Shown: piece after piece, positions 1 through 9,781 of the stretch
Numbering within the stretch: position 1 is the first letter of the stretch
How the letters are laid out: every line of letters begins with the position of its first letter
Program-made: the position numbers and the translations under genes
Source of the DNA: Dipteris shenzhenensis
Taxonomy: Eukaryota; Polypodiophyta; Polypodiopsida; Gleicheniales
NCBI GenBank assembly: GCA_047967505.1
Contig: CM106539.1
Direction: 5' to 3' (one strand)
Length of the DNA: 64,000 nt
The notes under the pieces: generated by a model
What the model saw: only the letters and a program-made list of their open reading frames with translations
What the model was told of the DNA's origin: nothing
Databases searched by the model: none

Positions 1-522
1 GGTCCTTGAGGCCTCACTTCTTATCACTTGGAGCAGCAGTTCAGGGAGCAGCAGGAGCAGCAGATCAGCCACTTGTGGGTCTCTATCCAGAAGGAGACAA
101 GAGAGCTGTAGAGCTGCAGACCTAGCTCAGAGTGCTGCCCACCTAGGCTGGTGCAAAGACAGCAAGGTGGAAGGGATTTGGACAGAAAGTCTACAGAAGC
201 TCGAGGTGGAGCACGCGGGCTCGAGTCTAGAGATAGCCAGCTGATAGGAGAAGGACCTTGTGGTAAGATCAGAGGACCACACCATTGGTGGGACTCTGGA
301 TCTATCTCTCTTGTATTGTGTCCATAGTTTTGGACGGAAATATATATTTTGGTGGTTTCTCTATCTGGCCGATTCATTGTCTATTGATGAGTCTGCACAT
401 CTATTGAATGCACATAAGTAAAGAAGTTTGTGATTCCACACACCCACACCACACTGTGTGAGCTCCTGGGCATTACTATAAGTCTTCCGCTGCATGTACC
501 CTCTGTTGGGTATTTTCTAACA
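1..522 (+). repeat. 3' part of an LTR of family A (cut by window edge)
   Basis: This stretch matches the 3' half of the two LTRs of the element at 2239-6219, including the segment around GTCTAGAGATAGCCAGC and the terminal TTTTCTAACA. It ends at 522 with CA. The next bases (CCTTGGTGC) are not a primer binding site, so this is a 3' LTR or a solo LTR; the start lies outside the window. The ORFs read through it on either strand are unsupported. Confidence 0.85.
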
Positions 523-1546
523 CCTTGGTGCATCGATGTACAGATACAGACTACTCCCCTTCCAAGCCCCCTCACCCCCAAAATCACAGAAGTTCGAGAT
601 CGTGGTGTAGGCTTCCTCTCATAGATGAGCTTATCATAGGTCGAGTAGTTTGGATGGGTCTCCACATGGGTGAGTCCACGATTGGCATCCTGAACGTGTA
701 CACACCAGCTTGTAAACAACATTTCCCTGCTTTTAGGAGGCGGCTGACTAAGTGCCTCCCACATCTGGATTGTTGGAGGAGACTTCAACAATCTAGAATT
801 TGCAGAGGATAAGCATGGAGGAGCTTCCTTTGCAGAGATGCTGGCAGCAAAGAGGAGCACTTGGGAGCAGTCCATCTTCGTGGTCAGCGCCAAAGATCCG
901 TGTAGAGAGGCAGAGTGGACCAAGATCCTAGGCAGCCTCTTTTCTTTCGCACAGAGGAGACACGATTGTCTGTTGGAGCGCCTGGACAGGTTCTATGTTG
1001 GGATCCGGGTGTTGCACAAGGGGGTTTCCACTAGAATTTCAGCAAGTACCACATTGTCGGACCACTCCCCAGTTGTGCTTCACCTAGAGCAGCCTCGTAG
1101 AGGACTTCCCCAAAGGGGGGTTCGCATCCCAATTGATCTTCTCCAGGGCGAGGAGTTGTAGGAGGTTGTAGTAGAGATTTAGCAGTAGCCAGAGGGTGGG
1201 CCCGGTTGAGGCGATCTAGAGAAGCAGCGTAGAGTTACAGCCTCAGGCCCTCAGACAGAGATACACTCTTTAGGAGTACGAGAGAGCCCTGTGAGCGACG
1301 GGATTTAGCATCCATAGAGCAACTCAGAGAGCAAGACACAGGCTCTTGAGTGGTTCAGTGACCGTTTACGAGAGCGCGAGGCTTGATCTCCAAGCCAAAG
1401 AGATCCGGTGTGTTGAGTTTTTGTATCACTCCTCTCGTGCTAGATGGGTCCAGTAGGGAGACATGATGACCATGCAATTCTTTTAGATGACGAGGCCCAA
1501 ATCAGCCGGGACTTAGCTCCAACGACTATGGATGAGTCTGGACGAA
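523..1546 (+). pseudogene. LINE fragment: APE-type endonuclease, decayed
   Basis: Two overlapping frames together resemble the endonuclease of a non-LTR retrotransposon. The first (about 595-757) carries a beta-strand-like stretch ending GILNVYTP. After a frameshift near 758 the second (760-1161) carries the VGGDFN motif (GDFN, metal/phosphate-binding part of APE nucleases), then LERLDRFYV and LSDHSPV near residues 105-115, the conserved C-terminal SDH motif. After the stop at 1159 weak similarity to the EN-RT linker continues to about 1540 (SSRARW). There is no reverse transcriptase. The 5' side abuts the LTR ending at 522, so the fragment was cut by that insertion or its flanks. It is dead. 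Confidence 0.7.
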
Positions 1547-1907
1547 TATAGTCACTCATTCACTTTCACATAACATAAATTTTCTTGTTCATAGACATCC
1601 TTTGTACCCATTTTATTACGTCAAAAGAGCCTCACAATCACTGTCAATGTAATAATATTATACATATGTAATTACTTATTAAATACATTTATGTCAACAT
1701 GACAAGAGCTTTCTAGTGTTTTTATAGCATAAATAACAAGACATTTATGTATATGTTCTAAAGAAGTTAAAATTACTATAAATAAGTATTAACCGTTGGG
1801 CTTACATATCTACTCTCATAAGATATATGCAAGATTTTGTAAAATATAAATCCCTAGATGTCCTCAAATAGCATTTTTCGGTCAATTTGAGTGGCAGAAT
1901 GACTATA
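1547..1907. mobile_element. possible MITE with short terminal inverted repeats
   Basis: An AT-rich, non-coding segment of about 361 bp starts TATAGTCAC and ends TGACTATA, giving an 8-bp perfect terminal inverted repeat followed by weaker similarity. It lies exactly where the LINE similarity stops. The target-site duplication is not clear; TA is possible. The short repeat could be chance. Confidence 0.35.
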
Positions 1908-1908
1908 T

Positions 1909-2211
1909 TTGGACATTGGATGTGAAAGTTATGTCACTTTTAAAGTGCTGTCTAAGGTAGTTTCGCCAACGAAACTACCTTGGGAGACCTTCAACGAGGT
2001 TTCGCTCGCAAAACTACCTTGGATGGCTTGCTTCAATGAGGTTTCTTTGGAGAAACCTTTTCATGAAGATAGGTTGAGAGAGGAGTTTACAATGTCACCC
2101 CCCTGTCAAGTAAAAGTTGTAAGACGGATCATAAGGGAGGTTCCATCTACATGTGGGTTTCTTCAAAAGCCATCCCATTATGTTATTCACTATCACCAAA
2201 GATTCATGTAG
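1909..2211 (+). other. 100-codon ORF with a 14-residue repeat, unknown
   Basis: An open frame of 100 codons contains three imperfect 39-42 bp direct repeats starting at 1960, 1999 and 2041. They translate to related units beginning VSPTKLPW, VSLAKLPW and VSLEKPF. The first repeat holds a 12-bp hairpin (1954-1965 / 1970-1981, loop CCAA) and the third a 7-bp hairpin (2040-2046 / 2051-2057, loop TTGG). No known family is recognised and there is no ATG context or splice support. It ends just before element A. It may be a piece of the older gypsy element or a repeat-derived ORF. Confidence 0.3.
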
Positions 2212-2238
2212 AGATTTGTGTATGAAATAGGCATTCCC

Positions 2239-3326
2239 TGTTGGAAAGGTCACCTCCCCATCTGTAAGCCCCCAAAGGAGGAGTGCGTGGGGGAGGGAGA
2301 CCTAGGGCAGGATGTGCCCAAGAGAGAAAAAAGAGAGGGGGCTGCCACATGGGCAGCACCTCACAGGATTGCGACCTGCAGATGGCGTCAGCATGGCAAG
2401 CCATATGGTGAGGGTAGTGGGTAGGTGAAGGGCCTGCAATAGACCCTGATGATGGCGCGGTACAGGCAGGTCAGGACAGCAGGATGTACGGGGTAGTACG
2501 GCACAGTACACGTGGCTGGGAAGAGCCTGGCAGAGGGCAGAACCAGCAGGCCTGGTGGAGCAGCAAACTGGGGCTGTCAGTGGGCAGTAGGCATGCCTTA
2601 TATAGGCTGGGCCCCTGCCTTGATTGGAGGGCCAAAGGCCCTAGAAGTGTGGGGCAAAAGGCCCCAGTTTTGGAGCCCTTAAAGGGCTGGTTGGGCTGAG
2701 CCAACCAGGTCGGTTGGGCCAGCCAACCTGGTCTGTCCAGTCAGCCAGATTGGGACAGACTGGTCGGTATTTTTGACATGCCTTGGGGCCTATAAATGCA
2801 GAGGCTCTTGCCTCATTTCAGCATCCAGCAGTGCAGCTTCTGGCAGAGCAGAAAGGAGCAGCAGAGCACAAACCTTGGGGCCTACATCCAAAAGCTGAAG
2901 GAGTACCAGTGTTGCTGCAGACTTAGCTCAAGTGTGAGGCTGAGACCTTGGCTGTCTTCTAGGGCAGCAAGGAGCTGAGGTCAAAGGACGGAAAGTCTAC
3001 ACAAGGTCCAGGTGGAGCACGCGGGCTCGAGTCTAGAGATAGCCAGCTGATAGGAGAAGGACCTTGTGGTAAGATCAGAGGACCACACCATTGGTGGGAC
3101 TCTGGATCTATCTCTCTTGTATTGTGTCCATAGTTTTGGACGGAAATATATATTTTGGTGGTTTCTCTATCTGGCCGGTTCATTGTCTATTGATGAGTCT
3201 ACACATCTATTGAATGCACATAAGTAAAGAAGTTTGCGATTCCAAACCCACACCACACTCTGTGAGCTCTTGGGCATTACTATAAGTCTTCCGCTGTGCG
3301 TACCCTCTGTTGGGTCATTTCTAACA
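2239..3326 (+). repeat. 5' LTR of element A
   Basis: This LTR of 1,088 bp has TG...CA ends. It contains a palindromic motif GCTGCCACATGGGCAGC at 2341-2357, a TATAAA-like box near 2791 (CCTATAAATGC) and the shared 3' segment around 3031. Relative to the 3' LTR it keeps about 275 extra bp (about 2756-3030), so the two LTRs differ by an indel as well as point changes. Confidence 0.92.
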
Positions 3327-3340
3327 TGGTATTAGAGCCC
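3327..3340 (+). promoter_or_regulatory. primer binding site of element A
   Basis: TGGTATTAGAGCCC follows the LTR directly. It resembles the initiator-Met tRNA complement TGGTATCAGAGC used by most plant LTR elements, with one C-to-T change. Confidence 0.85.
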
Positions 3341-3550
3341 AAGTAGGAGGCTCACAGGGTGGGAGCCTGAAGGCAGGGACCTTGTTGAAGGACGACCTTG
3401 ATTTAGAAGCTCTTGGGAATCGACTTCCACGACTGGAGGATTGTGCCCTTGCGAGAAGGAGGGTGACTCAGGTTCAGTTAGGTGCGTTCAGAATTCTGGT
3501 CTACTGAAATTAAGTTTGGTTGACTTTGCTGTGTGGTATAAATAGGAGAG

Positions 3551-4481
3551 ATGTCGACCTCTACAGCCTCTTCAGCCCCTGCTTTCCCTTCCTTCTCCCC
3601 CAGTTTTCCCTCTTTCACTATCCCTAACTTTGGAGAGTTTGGGAAACTAGACGGGACTAATTACCTGATTTGGAAAGTGAAGATCCGGAGATTTAGTGGC
3701 TCGGAAGTTGTGGAAGTTGACCACGGGAGTGGAGTCGAAGCCGGAGGACATGGTGGATAGGAAAGGGGAGGTAGTCATGGCAGTAGACAGAGAAAAGCTC
3801 GAAGCTTGGGAAGACAGAGATGCCCATGCCCTGGCAATAATCATAGGGACTACGGCGGACTCCGTTCTTCCACATATCCAGTTGGCCGAGACGTCAGTAG
3901 AGGCGTGGGCCACCCTGAAGGATCTGTACGAGACGAACAACACCTCCTAGATTGTGCTTCTTGAGCATCAACTCTACAATCTTGATATGGAAGAAGGAGA
4001 TACGGTACATAGCCATTTGACGAAGGTCAAGGTGGTGAGGGATCAGCTGGTAGCAGTTGGTCAGAAGACAGACTCATGCCATTTGGCCTTGATGGTACTG
4101 AGGAGACTGCCTCGGAGTTTCAAGAGCTTTGTTACAGCTGTGACAGTAGGACAGAGGAACAAACCTCTGACGCTTGAGGAGTTGGGTCCGTTACTGCTAC
4201 AGGAGGAAGCTCGGGAGAAGCTCTACAACGAGGACAAAGACGACAAGGCGATGCTGGCGAAGGATTCTGCTGGCAAAGGAAAGGGCAAGCCTAACGGTGG
4301 CAAGTCCAAGAAAGACGACTCTGACGAAGAGGGGACTTCGAAGAGGAAGCATAAGAAGAAGTGCTTCTACTGTGATACGCCAGGACATTTTGCAAAGGAT
4401 TGCAGAAAGAAAAAGACGGATCAGAAAAACAAAAAGGAGTCTGACTCAGATTCCGAGGAGAGGCCAAAGCAAATGTGGTAA
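3551..4481 (+). pseudogene. copia-type gag of element A, frameshift and stop
   Basis: The frame starts at ATG 3551 with an S/P/F-rich N-terminus, then a LDGTNYLIWK motif typical of copia gag (UBN2/DUF4219-like start). A frameshift near 3690 moves the coding frame to 3696-3950. A TAG at 3948, where related gags usually have Gln, separates it from 3954-4481. The last part ends in a Lys-rich tract and a CCHC zinc knuckle (CFYCDTPGHFAKDC, about 4360-4405) that binds RNA in the virus-like particle, followed by an acidic/basic tail. No protease follows. Translation through both lesions would be needed for a full gag, so this copy is inactive or needs suppression. Confidence 0.85.
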
Positions 4482-5399
4482 TCAAAGAGTTGTTTCTGGT
4501 GACATCACCGAGTGTTACTGAGGTCAGATATGTTGATCCAGAAGTCACAGTGAGGATGTCCGACATAGAGATGTGGGTCGACGAGGAGTCAGATGTCTTT
4601 GTGAAGGTGAAGGATAGCATGGAGCGCTTGGTACCTTCCAGGTGTGTGGTTGTCGACACTGACACGAGGGTGGATTCCCCTGGGGTCTCATGGTCAGATG
4701 GATGCTGGAGTTCAGAAGGGGACAATATAGGATTACACAGGCGCTTGGGAGTTTGCTTTCAAGGCAAACATTCAGGCAGTACAACAGTCTAGTATGTATT
4801 TGATATTTTGCATTTGAGCCTTTATAGCATGCTATGGAGAGACTCTGCTCTTCATTTGTCTCAGGAGATACGAGATTGGAAGGAATTGGCCTTCTTCGAA
4901 GGCAGAAGGGGAAGTATTGGTGCTTCTTCAAATCTCGGATGCAGATTGCTAGAAGGTGATGGACAAAGAGTACTGAAGCCCGAAGAGTACCTGCTTGAGA
5001 ACTCAGCGAGAGTTCATGGTCCAGGTTGTCTGGAAATATTTATTGGTTGCAGACCTTGCCAAAGGAAAGACGGGTTGAAACAGACCCTTAGAGCATGGTG
5101 CCTGGAAGACTCCAGGTTGTTCACTTATTATGAGGGGGACGACTGGAAGATTGTGACGGCTGGATTGCTCGAGTTCAGAGGCGGGAACGTGACTGAAGGG
5201 GGTGGTACTAGGAGGTGCTACCAAAGCTGGACCTGTGTACCAGGATGGTGTGTGGAAGCGGAATCAGACTTGGTGGAGCAGGAGCCACTGGATGAAAAGC
5301 CAGGAAAAGATTTTGATACCGAAAGGTTCCAGAGAACTACGACCAGGGAGTTACTGGAGCATCGTCATCGACGTGTTGGCATTGGGCCGAGATGTGTCG
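4482..5399 (+). other. internal region of element A without recognisable pol
   Basis: This stretch lies between gag and the polypurine tract and shows no protease, integrase, RT or RNase H motif in any frame. A long open frame (about 4808 into the 3' LTR) exists, but it runs through the LTR boundary and its composition matches no family I recognise. I read it as filler left after loss of pol, not as a gene. Confidence 0.6.
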
Positions 5400-5410
5400 G
5401 TGAGAGGGGG
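5400..5410 (+). promoter_or_regulatory. polypurine tract of element A
   Basis: GTGAGAGGGGG lies directly before the TG of the 3' LTR, the position of the plus-strand primer. Confidence 0.75.
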
Positions 5411-6219
5411 TGTTGGAAAGGTCACCTCCCCATCTGTAAGCCCCGAAATGAGGAGTCCGTGGGGGAGGCAGACCTAGGGCAGGATGTGCCCAAGAGAGAA
5501 AAAAGAGAGGGGGCTGCCACATGGGCAGCACCTCACAGGATTGCGACCTGCAGATGGCGTCAGCATGGCAAGCCATATGGCGAGGGTAGTGGGCAGGTGA
5601 AGGGCCTGCAACAGACCCTGATGATGGCGCGGTACAAGCGGGTCAGGACAGCAGGATGTATGGGGCAGTACGGCACATGACACGTGGCTGGGAAGAGCCT
5701 GGCAGAGGGCAGAACCAGCAGGCCTGGTGGAGCAGCAAATTGGGGCTGTCAGTGGGCAGTAGGCATGCCTTATATGGGCTGGGCCCCTGCCTTGATTGGA
5801 GGGCCAAAGGCCCTAGAAGTGTGGGGCAAAAGGCCCCGGTTTTGGAGCCCTTAAAGGGCTGGTTGGGCTGAGCCAACCAGGTCGGTTGGGCCAGCCAACC
5901 TGGTCTGTCCAGTCGGCCAGATTGGGAGTCTAGAGATAGCCAGCTGATAGGAGAAGGACCTTGTGGTAAGATCAGAGGACCACACCATTGGTGGGACTCT
6001 GGATCTATCTCTCTTGTATTGTGTCCATAGTTTTGGATGGAAATATATATTTTGGTGGTTTCTCTATCTGGCCGGTTCATTGTCTATTGATCTACACATC
6101 TATTGAATGCACATAAGTAAAGAAGGTTGTGATTCCAAACCCACACCACACTGTGTGAGCTCCTGGGCATTACTATAAGTCTTCCACTGTGCGTACCCTC
6201 CGTTGGGTCATTTCTAACA
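5411..6219 (+). repeat. 3' LTR of element A
   Basis: This copy is 809 bp and collinear with the 5' LTR except for a deletion of about 275 bp at 5936. It ends TTTCTAACA and is followed by the TSD TTCCC. Confidence 0.92.
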
Positions 6220-6332
6220 TTCCCATAATACTTTGCATATTTCTAAGTGAAACTATGTTTTTTTCTGATCCAATTTTGCCATACTCTTACATAGTTGGAA
6301 GCTTTTTTTTTTCCTTTCGCTCAAACGCTTGG

Positions 6333-7126
6333 AAGATGTCACTCGCAAAATGGTCGTCCCCCTATAAGTCTAGCCCTTTGGGGAATGAAGAGATTAAAAG
6401 ACAACTGGAGGAATTACTCTCTTTAGGCTACATCAAGCCTCCTCATCTTCTTGTGCAGCCCCTGTTATTCTTGATCCCAGGAAGGACAAGTGCTACAAGC
6501 TATGCATTGACTATAGAGCACTCAACAAGATTACTGTTAAGAATCGGTATCCTTTGCCAATAATTTCTGATATCTTAGATCAATTACAAGGTGCAATCAT
6601 TTTTTCTTAGGGTGGATCAAGTCAAAATCAAATCAAAATCAAAGAAGGAGACACTTGGAAAACTGCTTTCAAAACAAGGCAAGAGTTATACGAATGGGAG
6701 GTCATGCCATTTGGCTCTACTAATGGTCCTATGACTTTCATGAGGGCTATGAATGACCTCTTCAGGCCTTACCTAGACAAGTTTGTGATTGTTTACCTTG
6801 ATGACATCCTCATCTACTCCAAAAGTCATGAGGATCATCTCCAACATATGGACAAGGTATTTGCATTGCTCTGTGAACAACAGCTCTACATTATTTTGGA
6901 TGAGTGTTGTTTTCTCATGCCTTCATTGAAGTATCTTGGTTTCATTATCTCTGCTGATGGGGTGAGCATTGATGAAGACATGGTAAAAACCATTCTTGAT
7001 TGGCCAACTCCAACCAATATACATGAATTAAGGAGTTTCCTTAGCTTGGCTAACTGCAATATGAAACAGTTTACCATTATGCAGAAAGAGCTTGCCTCTT
7101 TTTGCTCTTACAAAGAGGTTACCTGA
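6333..7126 (+). pseudogene. Ty3/gypsy reverse transcriptase, broken
   Basis: The N-terminal RT motif NEEIKRQLEELLSLGYIKP is at about 6386-6442. A frameshift leads to sequence reading CIDYRALNKITVKNRYPLP (about 6502-6558), with a stop near 6608. The frame 6704-7126 holds MPFGSTNGP and the catalytic box YLDD (6794-6805), followed by the conserved KYLGFIIS. It makes element DNA from RNA in intact relatives. At least two frame lesions inactivate it. Confidence 0.85.
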
Positions 7127-7538
7127 TTGTAACATGGCATTTGAAGTTCAATGTGATGCAAGCAAGTATGCAATAGGAGGTGTGTTGCTACAGCAAGGCC
7201 ATCCAGTCGCTTTAGATAGTGCAGTCCTCATGGATGCAAAAGTGAACTACCCTACTCATGACAAGGAGCTTTATGCCCTTGTTCAATCTCTCAAGCAATG
7301 GAGACATTATTTGTTGGGCTCCGAGGCCAACACTGATCATCAGCCTCTTCATTATTTGTTGGTCATCATGAACACTGATCATTAGCCTCTTCAGTATTTG
7401 ACTACTCAACAAAGCATTGGCAATCTTAGACACGTGAAGTGGGCATCGTATATGCAACAGTTTCATCTAGTCATCAAGTACAAACCAGGGACAACCAATA
7501 AGCAAGATGATTGTTTAAGCAGGCTCTCTATCCACTAT
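7092..7538 (+). pseudogene. Ty3/gypsy RNase H, broken
   Basis: The frame resembles RNase H of gypsy elements: FEVQCDASKYAIGGVLLQQ (first Asp of the catalytic site), the motif YPTHDKELYALVQSLKQWRHYL with its Glu, and downstream IKYKPGTTNKQDDCLSR. A short tandem duplication (AACACTGATCAT at about 7329 and 7371) and a stop at 7383 break it. Confidence 0.8.
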
Positions 7539-7679
7539 ATGATTGCTATCCTTCATTGCAATATTCCAGCCTTTGAAGATTGGCCTTCTCTCTATGTTTT
7601 TGATAAGGATTTTCATGATATTGTTGGTGTTGCAGCAGCCCCTACTCAGCATAACAGATATTTCTCATTTGAAAATTTC

Positions 7680-7775
7680 TGGTTACATTGCCTATGTTCA
7701 TGTGCCAGATGAGTTGAGGTCCAAGTTGGATCCAAAAGCTGAGAAGTGCATCTTTATTGGTAGCAGAAAGTGTTG
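7680..7775 (+). pseudogene. copia integrase C-terminal fragment inside the gypsy element
   Basis: The encoded stretch YVHVPDELRSKLDPKAEKC followed by IFIG is the hallmark of the region after the integrase core in Ty1/copia polyproteins, not of gypsy. It sits between gypsy RNase H and the gypsy integrase zinc-binding part, which resumes near 8040 (YYLKDGFLYKLN). About 350 bp therefore seem to be foreign to the host element. Confidence 0.6.
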
Positions 7776-8059
7776 AGATATCAAGCTCCACTTGCGATAT
7801 GCCAGGGTGACTGTTGTGCATTTATGTCACCGACTTGTTAGCTGGAGATGCGGTTGGTACACCGCCCACGAATAATAGCTGGATGACAGCTATCCTTATC
7901 TACACTAGTTCGTGGCTCAGTTAGTATGCCACCTTAGTTTGTTGAGTTTGGTTTGAGACCCACATATAGGGTTCTTCTATTTCTTTGTACTAGAGTTCTT
8001 TTGGCTTTCACAACTAAGAAGAGGAAAAATGGCTTGATTATTATCTCAAAGATGGATTT

Positions 8060-8583
8060 TTGTACAAGCTGAACAAGCTTTGTGTCCCTCAAGGTCCTTG
8101 GAGAATGCAACTTATCAAAGAGCATCATACCAACTTGTTAGTTCTTTGGTCACTTTGGAGTGAACAAGACTCTCCTACATCTTCAGAGGTACTTTCATTG
8201 CCCTCACATGAAACTCGATGTTCATCGGTTTGTTATGGGTTGTGGAGCATGCAACAAAATAAGTCTTTCAAGAAGCAAGTTGGGTTATATCAGCCCCTTT
8301 CAGTCCCCTCAAGACCTTGGGAATCTCTCAGCATGGACTTCATTTGTGGCCTTCCTTCAACTCGGAGGCAACATGATTGCATTATGGTTGTGTGGTGGAC
8401 AGGTTTTCCAAAATGGCCATGTTCATTGCCATTGATAAAACTTGTTCAGCCCCTCAAGCAGCCAAGCTTTTCTTCACCCATGTGTGGGTTGATTTTGGGC
8501 TTTCTTCATCGATTAACAGTGACAGAGATTCTAGATTCTTGTCAGTCTTTTGGACGACTTTATGGCAAGCCATGGACACTTGT
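8060..8583 (+). pseudogene. Ty3/gypsy integrase, N-terminal and core part
   Basis: In mixed frames the sequence gives the HHCC zinc-binding region (HFGVNKTLLHLQRYFHCPH, then CGACNK) and the catalytic core start MDFICGLPSTRRQHDCIMVV with VDRFSKMAMFI. The second Asp lies in the stretch ending NSDRDSRFLS. The copia element inserted at 8584 cuts the core; the remainder resumes at 13632. Confidence 0.8.
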
Positions 8584-8856
8584 TGTAGGCCATCTTTTGG
8601 TGGTTCTAGTGATGCCCTCTAGGCCATGGTATGTGCCTTGTAGGCATAAGTGTAGGCACTTTTAGTGTTAGTGCCTTCTATGCCACCTAGGACACTTAGT
8701 CCTATGTGACACCTAGGACACTTAGTCCTAGGCCTAGATACAAGTACTTTGTACTTGTGTTTAGGAACCTCATCCATCAATCTAAGTTTGACGTGATTTC
8801 TCTTCGACTCGTCCTGTACCTGCACTCTCACTCTCTCTCTTCACTTCGCACCTACA
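8584..8856 (+). repeat. 5' LTR of the copia element
   Basis: 273 bp with a 6-bp perfect terminal inverted repeat (TGTAGG/CCTACA). It contains an internal repeat of CACCTAGGACACTTAGTCCT-like units (about 8690-8728). Confidence 0.95.
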
Positions 8857-8857
8857 G

Positions 8858-8872
8858 TGGTATCAGAGCAGG
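8858..8872 (+). promoter_or_regulatory. primer binding site of the copia element
   Basis: TGGTATCAGAGCAGG follows the LTR after one spacer base and matches the initiator-Met tRNA type. The 15 bases CCTACAGTGGTATCA that span the LTR end and PBS recur at 9055-9069. Confidence 0.9.
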
Positions 8873-9781
8873 TTTTGCTCTAGCTCTCAAGCTCTCCTTA
8901 GCCCCCGATCACTAGTACCTTCAGTGCTGTACCGTACTGCCACAGTCCATACGTGAGCAGACCTGCATCACCCGTACCTTCTGCGTCGTCGCCGTACATC
9001 CGTACTTTGCGTCGTACACTGCGCAGTACCTTCCGTACTCTGCGTCATCACTTACCTACAGTGGTATCACTTACCTTCAGTGGTAGTTCGCCGTATGTAC
9101 GGTGAGCAGTTCGCCGTATGCCGTACCTACAGTGCGCCGTCGTACTGTACTATACGTGAGAAGACCTGCGTCGTACTCGTACTCTGCGCAGTACATCCGT
9201 CGTCGTACTGTACCGTACGTGAGCATACCTGCGACCATACGTTGCGCTGTACTCCAATCGTATGTCGTATTGTACCGTACGCCATTTAGTACCTTCGCTG
9301 TACAAGGTCCTTGGTCTCACTGCAGTCATCTACAAATTTGGGGCTTTCACACATTTGCCCTTCTTTTTGGCCTATTTGCCCTAAATAAATTTGGGGCTTT
9401 TGCCAAATTTGCTGTTTTTGCATCAGATTGTAGTACATTGGGTCAGATTGCAGGACATTCAGTTACATTTGCAGGACATTGAGTAAGATTTGCAGAGATT
9501 GGGTCACATTTGCAAAATTTCAGCAAAATTTGGGGCTTTTCTGAATTCGCCCTCTTTTTGGCCTATTTGCCCTCAATAAATTTGGGGCTTTTGCCAACTT
9601 TGCTGTTTTTGCAGTGAACATTGCCTATCACAGTCACATTTGGGTCAGATCTGCATTTACCCTTTGATTTGGGTCAGAAATTTGCAGATATTTGTTGTCA
9701 TTTTTGGGACAGCCAGCTTTTTGCAGTGATAGCCTTGAGGCTTTTGGGTTTTCATGTCTTTTACAGGTTATCACAGTTGCA
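8873..9781 (+). other. copia 5' leader, rich in CGTAC
   Basis: About 8930-9305 is packed with GTAC and CGTA words, and the phrase ACGTGAGCAGACCTGC recurs with small changes near 8951, 9154 and 9217. 9320-9780 is T-rich with repeated AAATTTGGGGCTTTTG-like words (about 9335, 9389, 9528, 9578). I see no coding evidence. It is the untranslated leader with packaging signals in intact relatives. Confidence 0.6.

Larger units (their letters stand above)
2239..6219 (+). mobile_element. complete non-autonomous gag-only LTR retrotransposon (family A)
   Basis: The element starts TGTTGGAAA and ends TTTCTAACA. It is flanked by the 5-bp direct repeat TTCCC (2234-2238 and 6220-6224), so both ends are exact. 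It has a 5' LTR (2239-3326), a primer binding site (3327-3340), a broken gag (3551-4481), about 0.9 kb without any pol similarity, a purine tract before 5411 and a 3' LTR (5411-6219). Protease, integrase and RT are absent, which matches the plant TR-GAG type of element moved in trans by a relative. Other copies of this LTR lie at 1-522, 19123-21914 and 19800-21259. Confidence 0.92.

Noticed and set aside
4808-5680. 290-codon open frame in element A
   Set aside because: It runs from the internal region into the 3' LTR, shows no domain, and its LTR part is shared with non-coding LTR copies.
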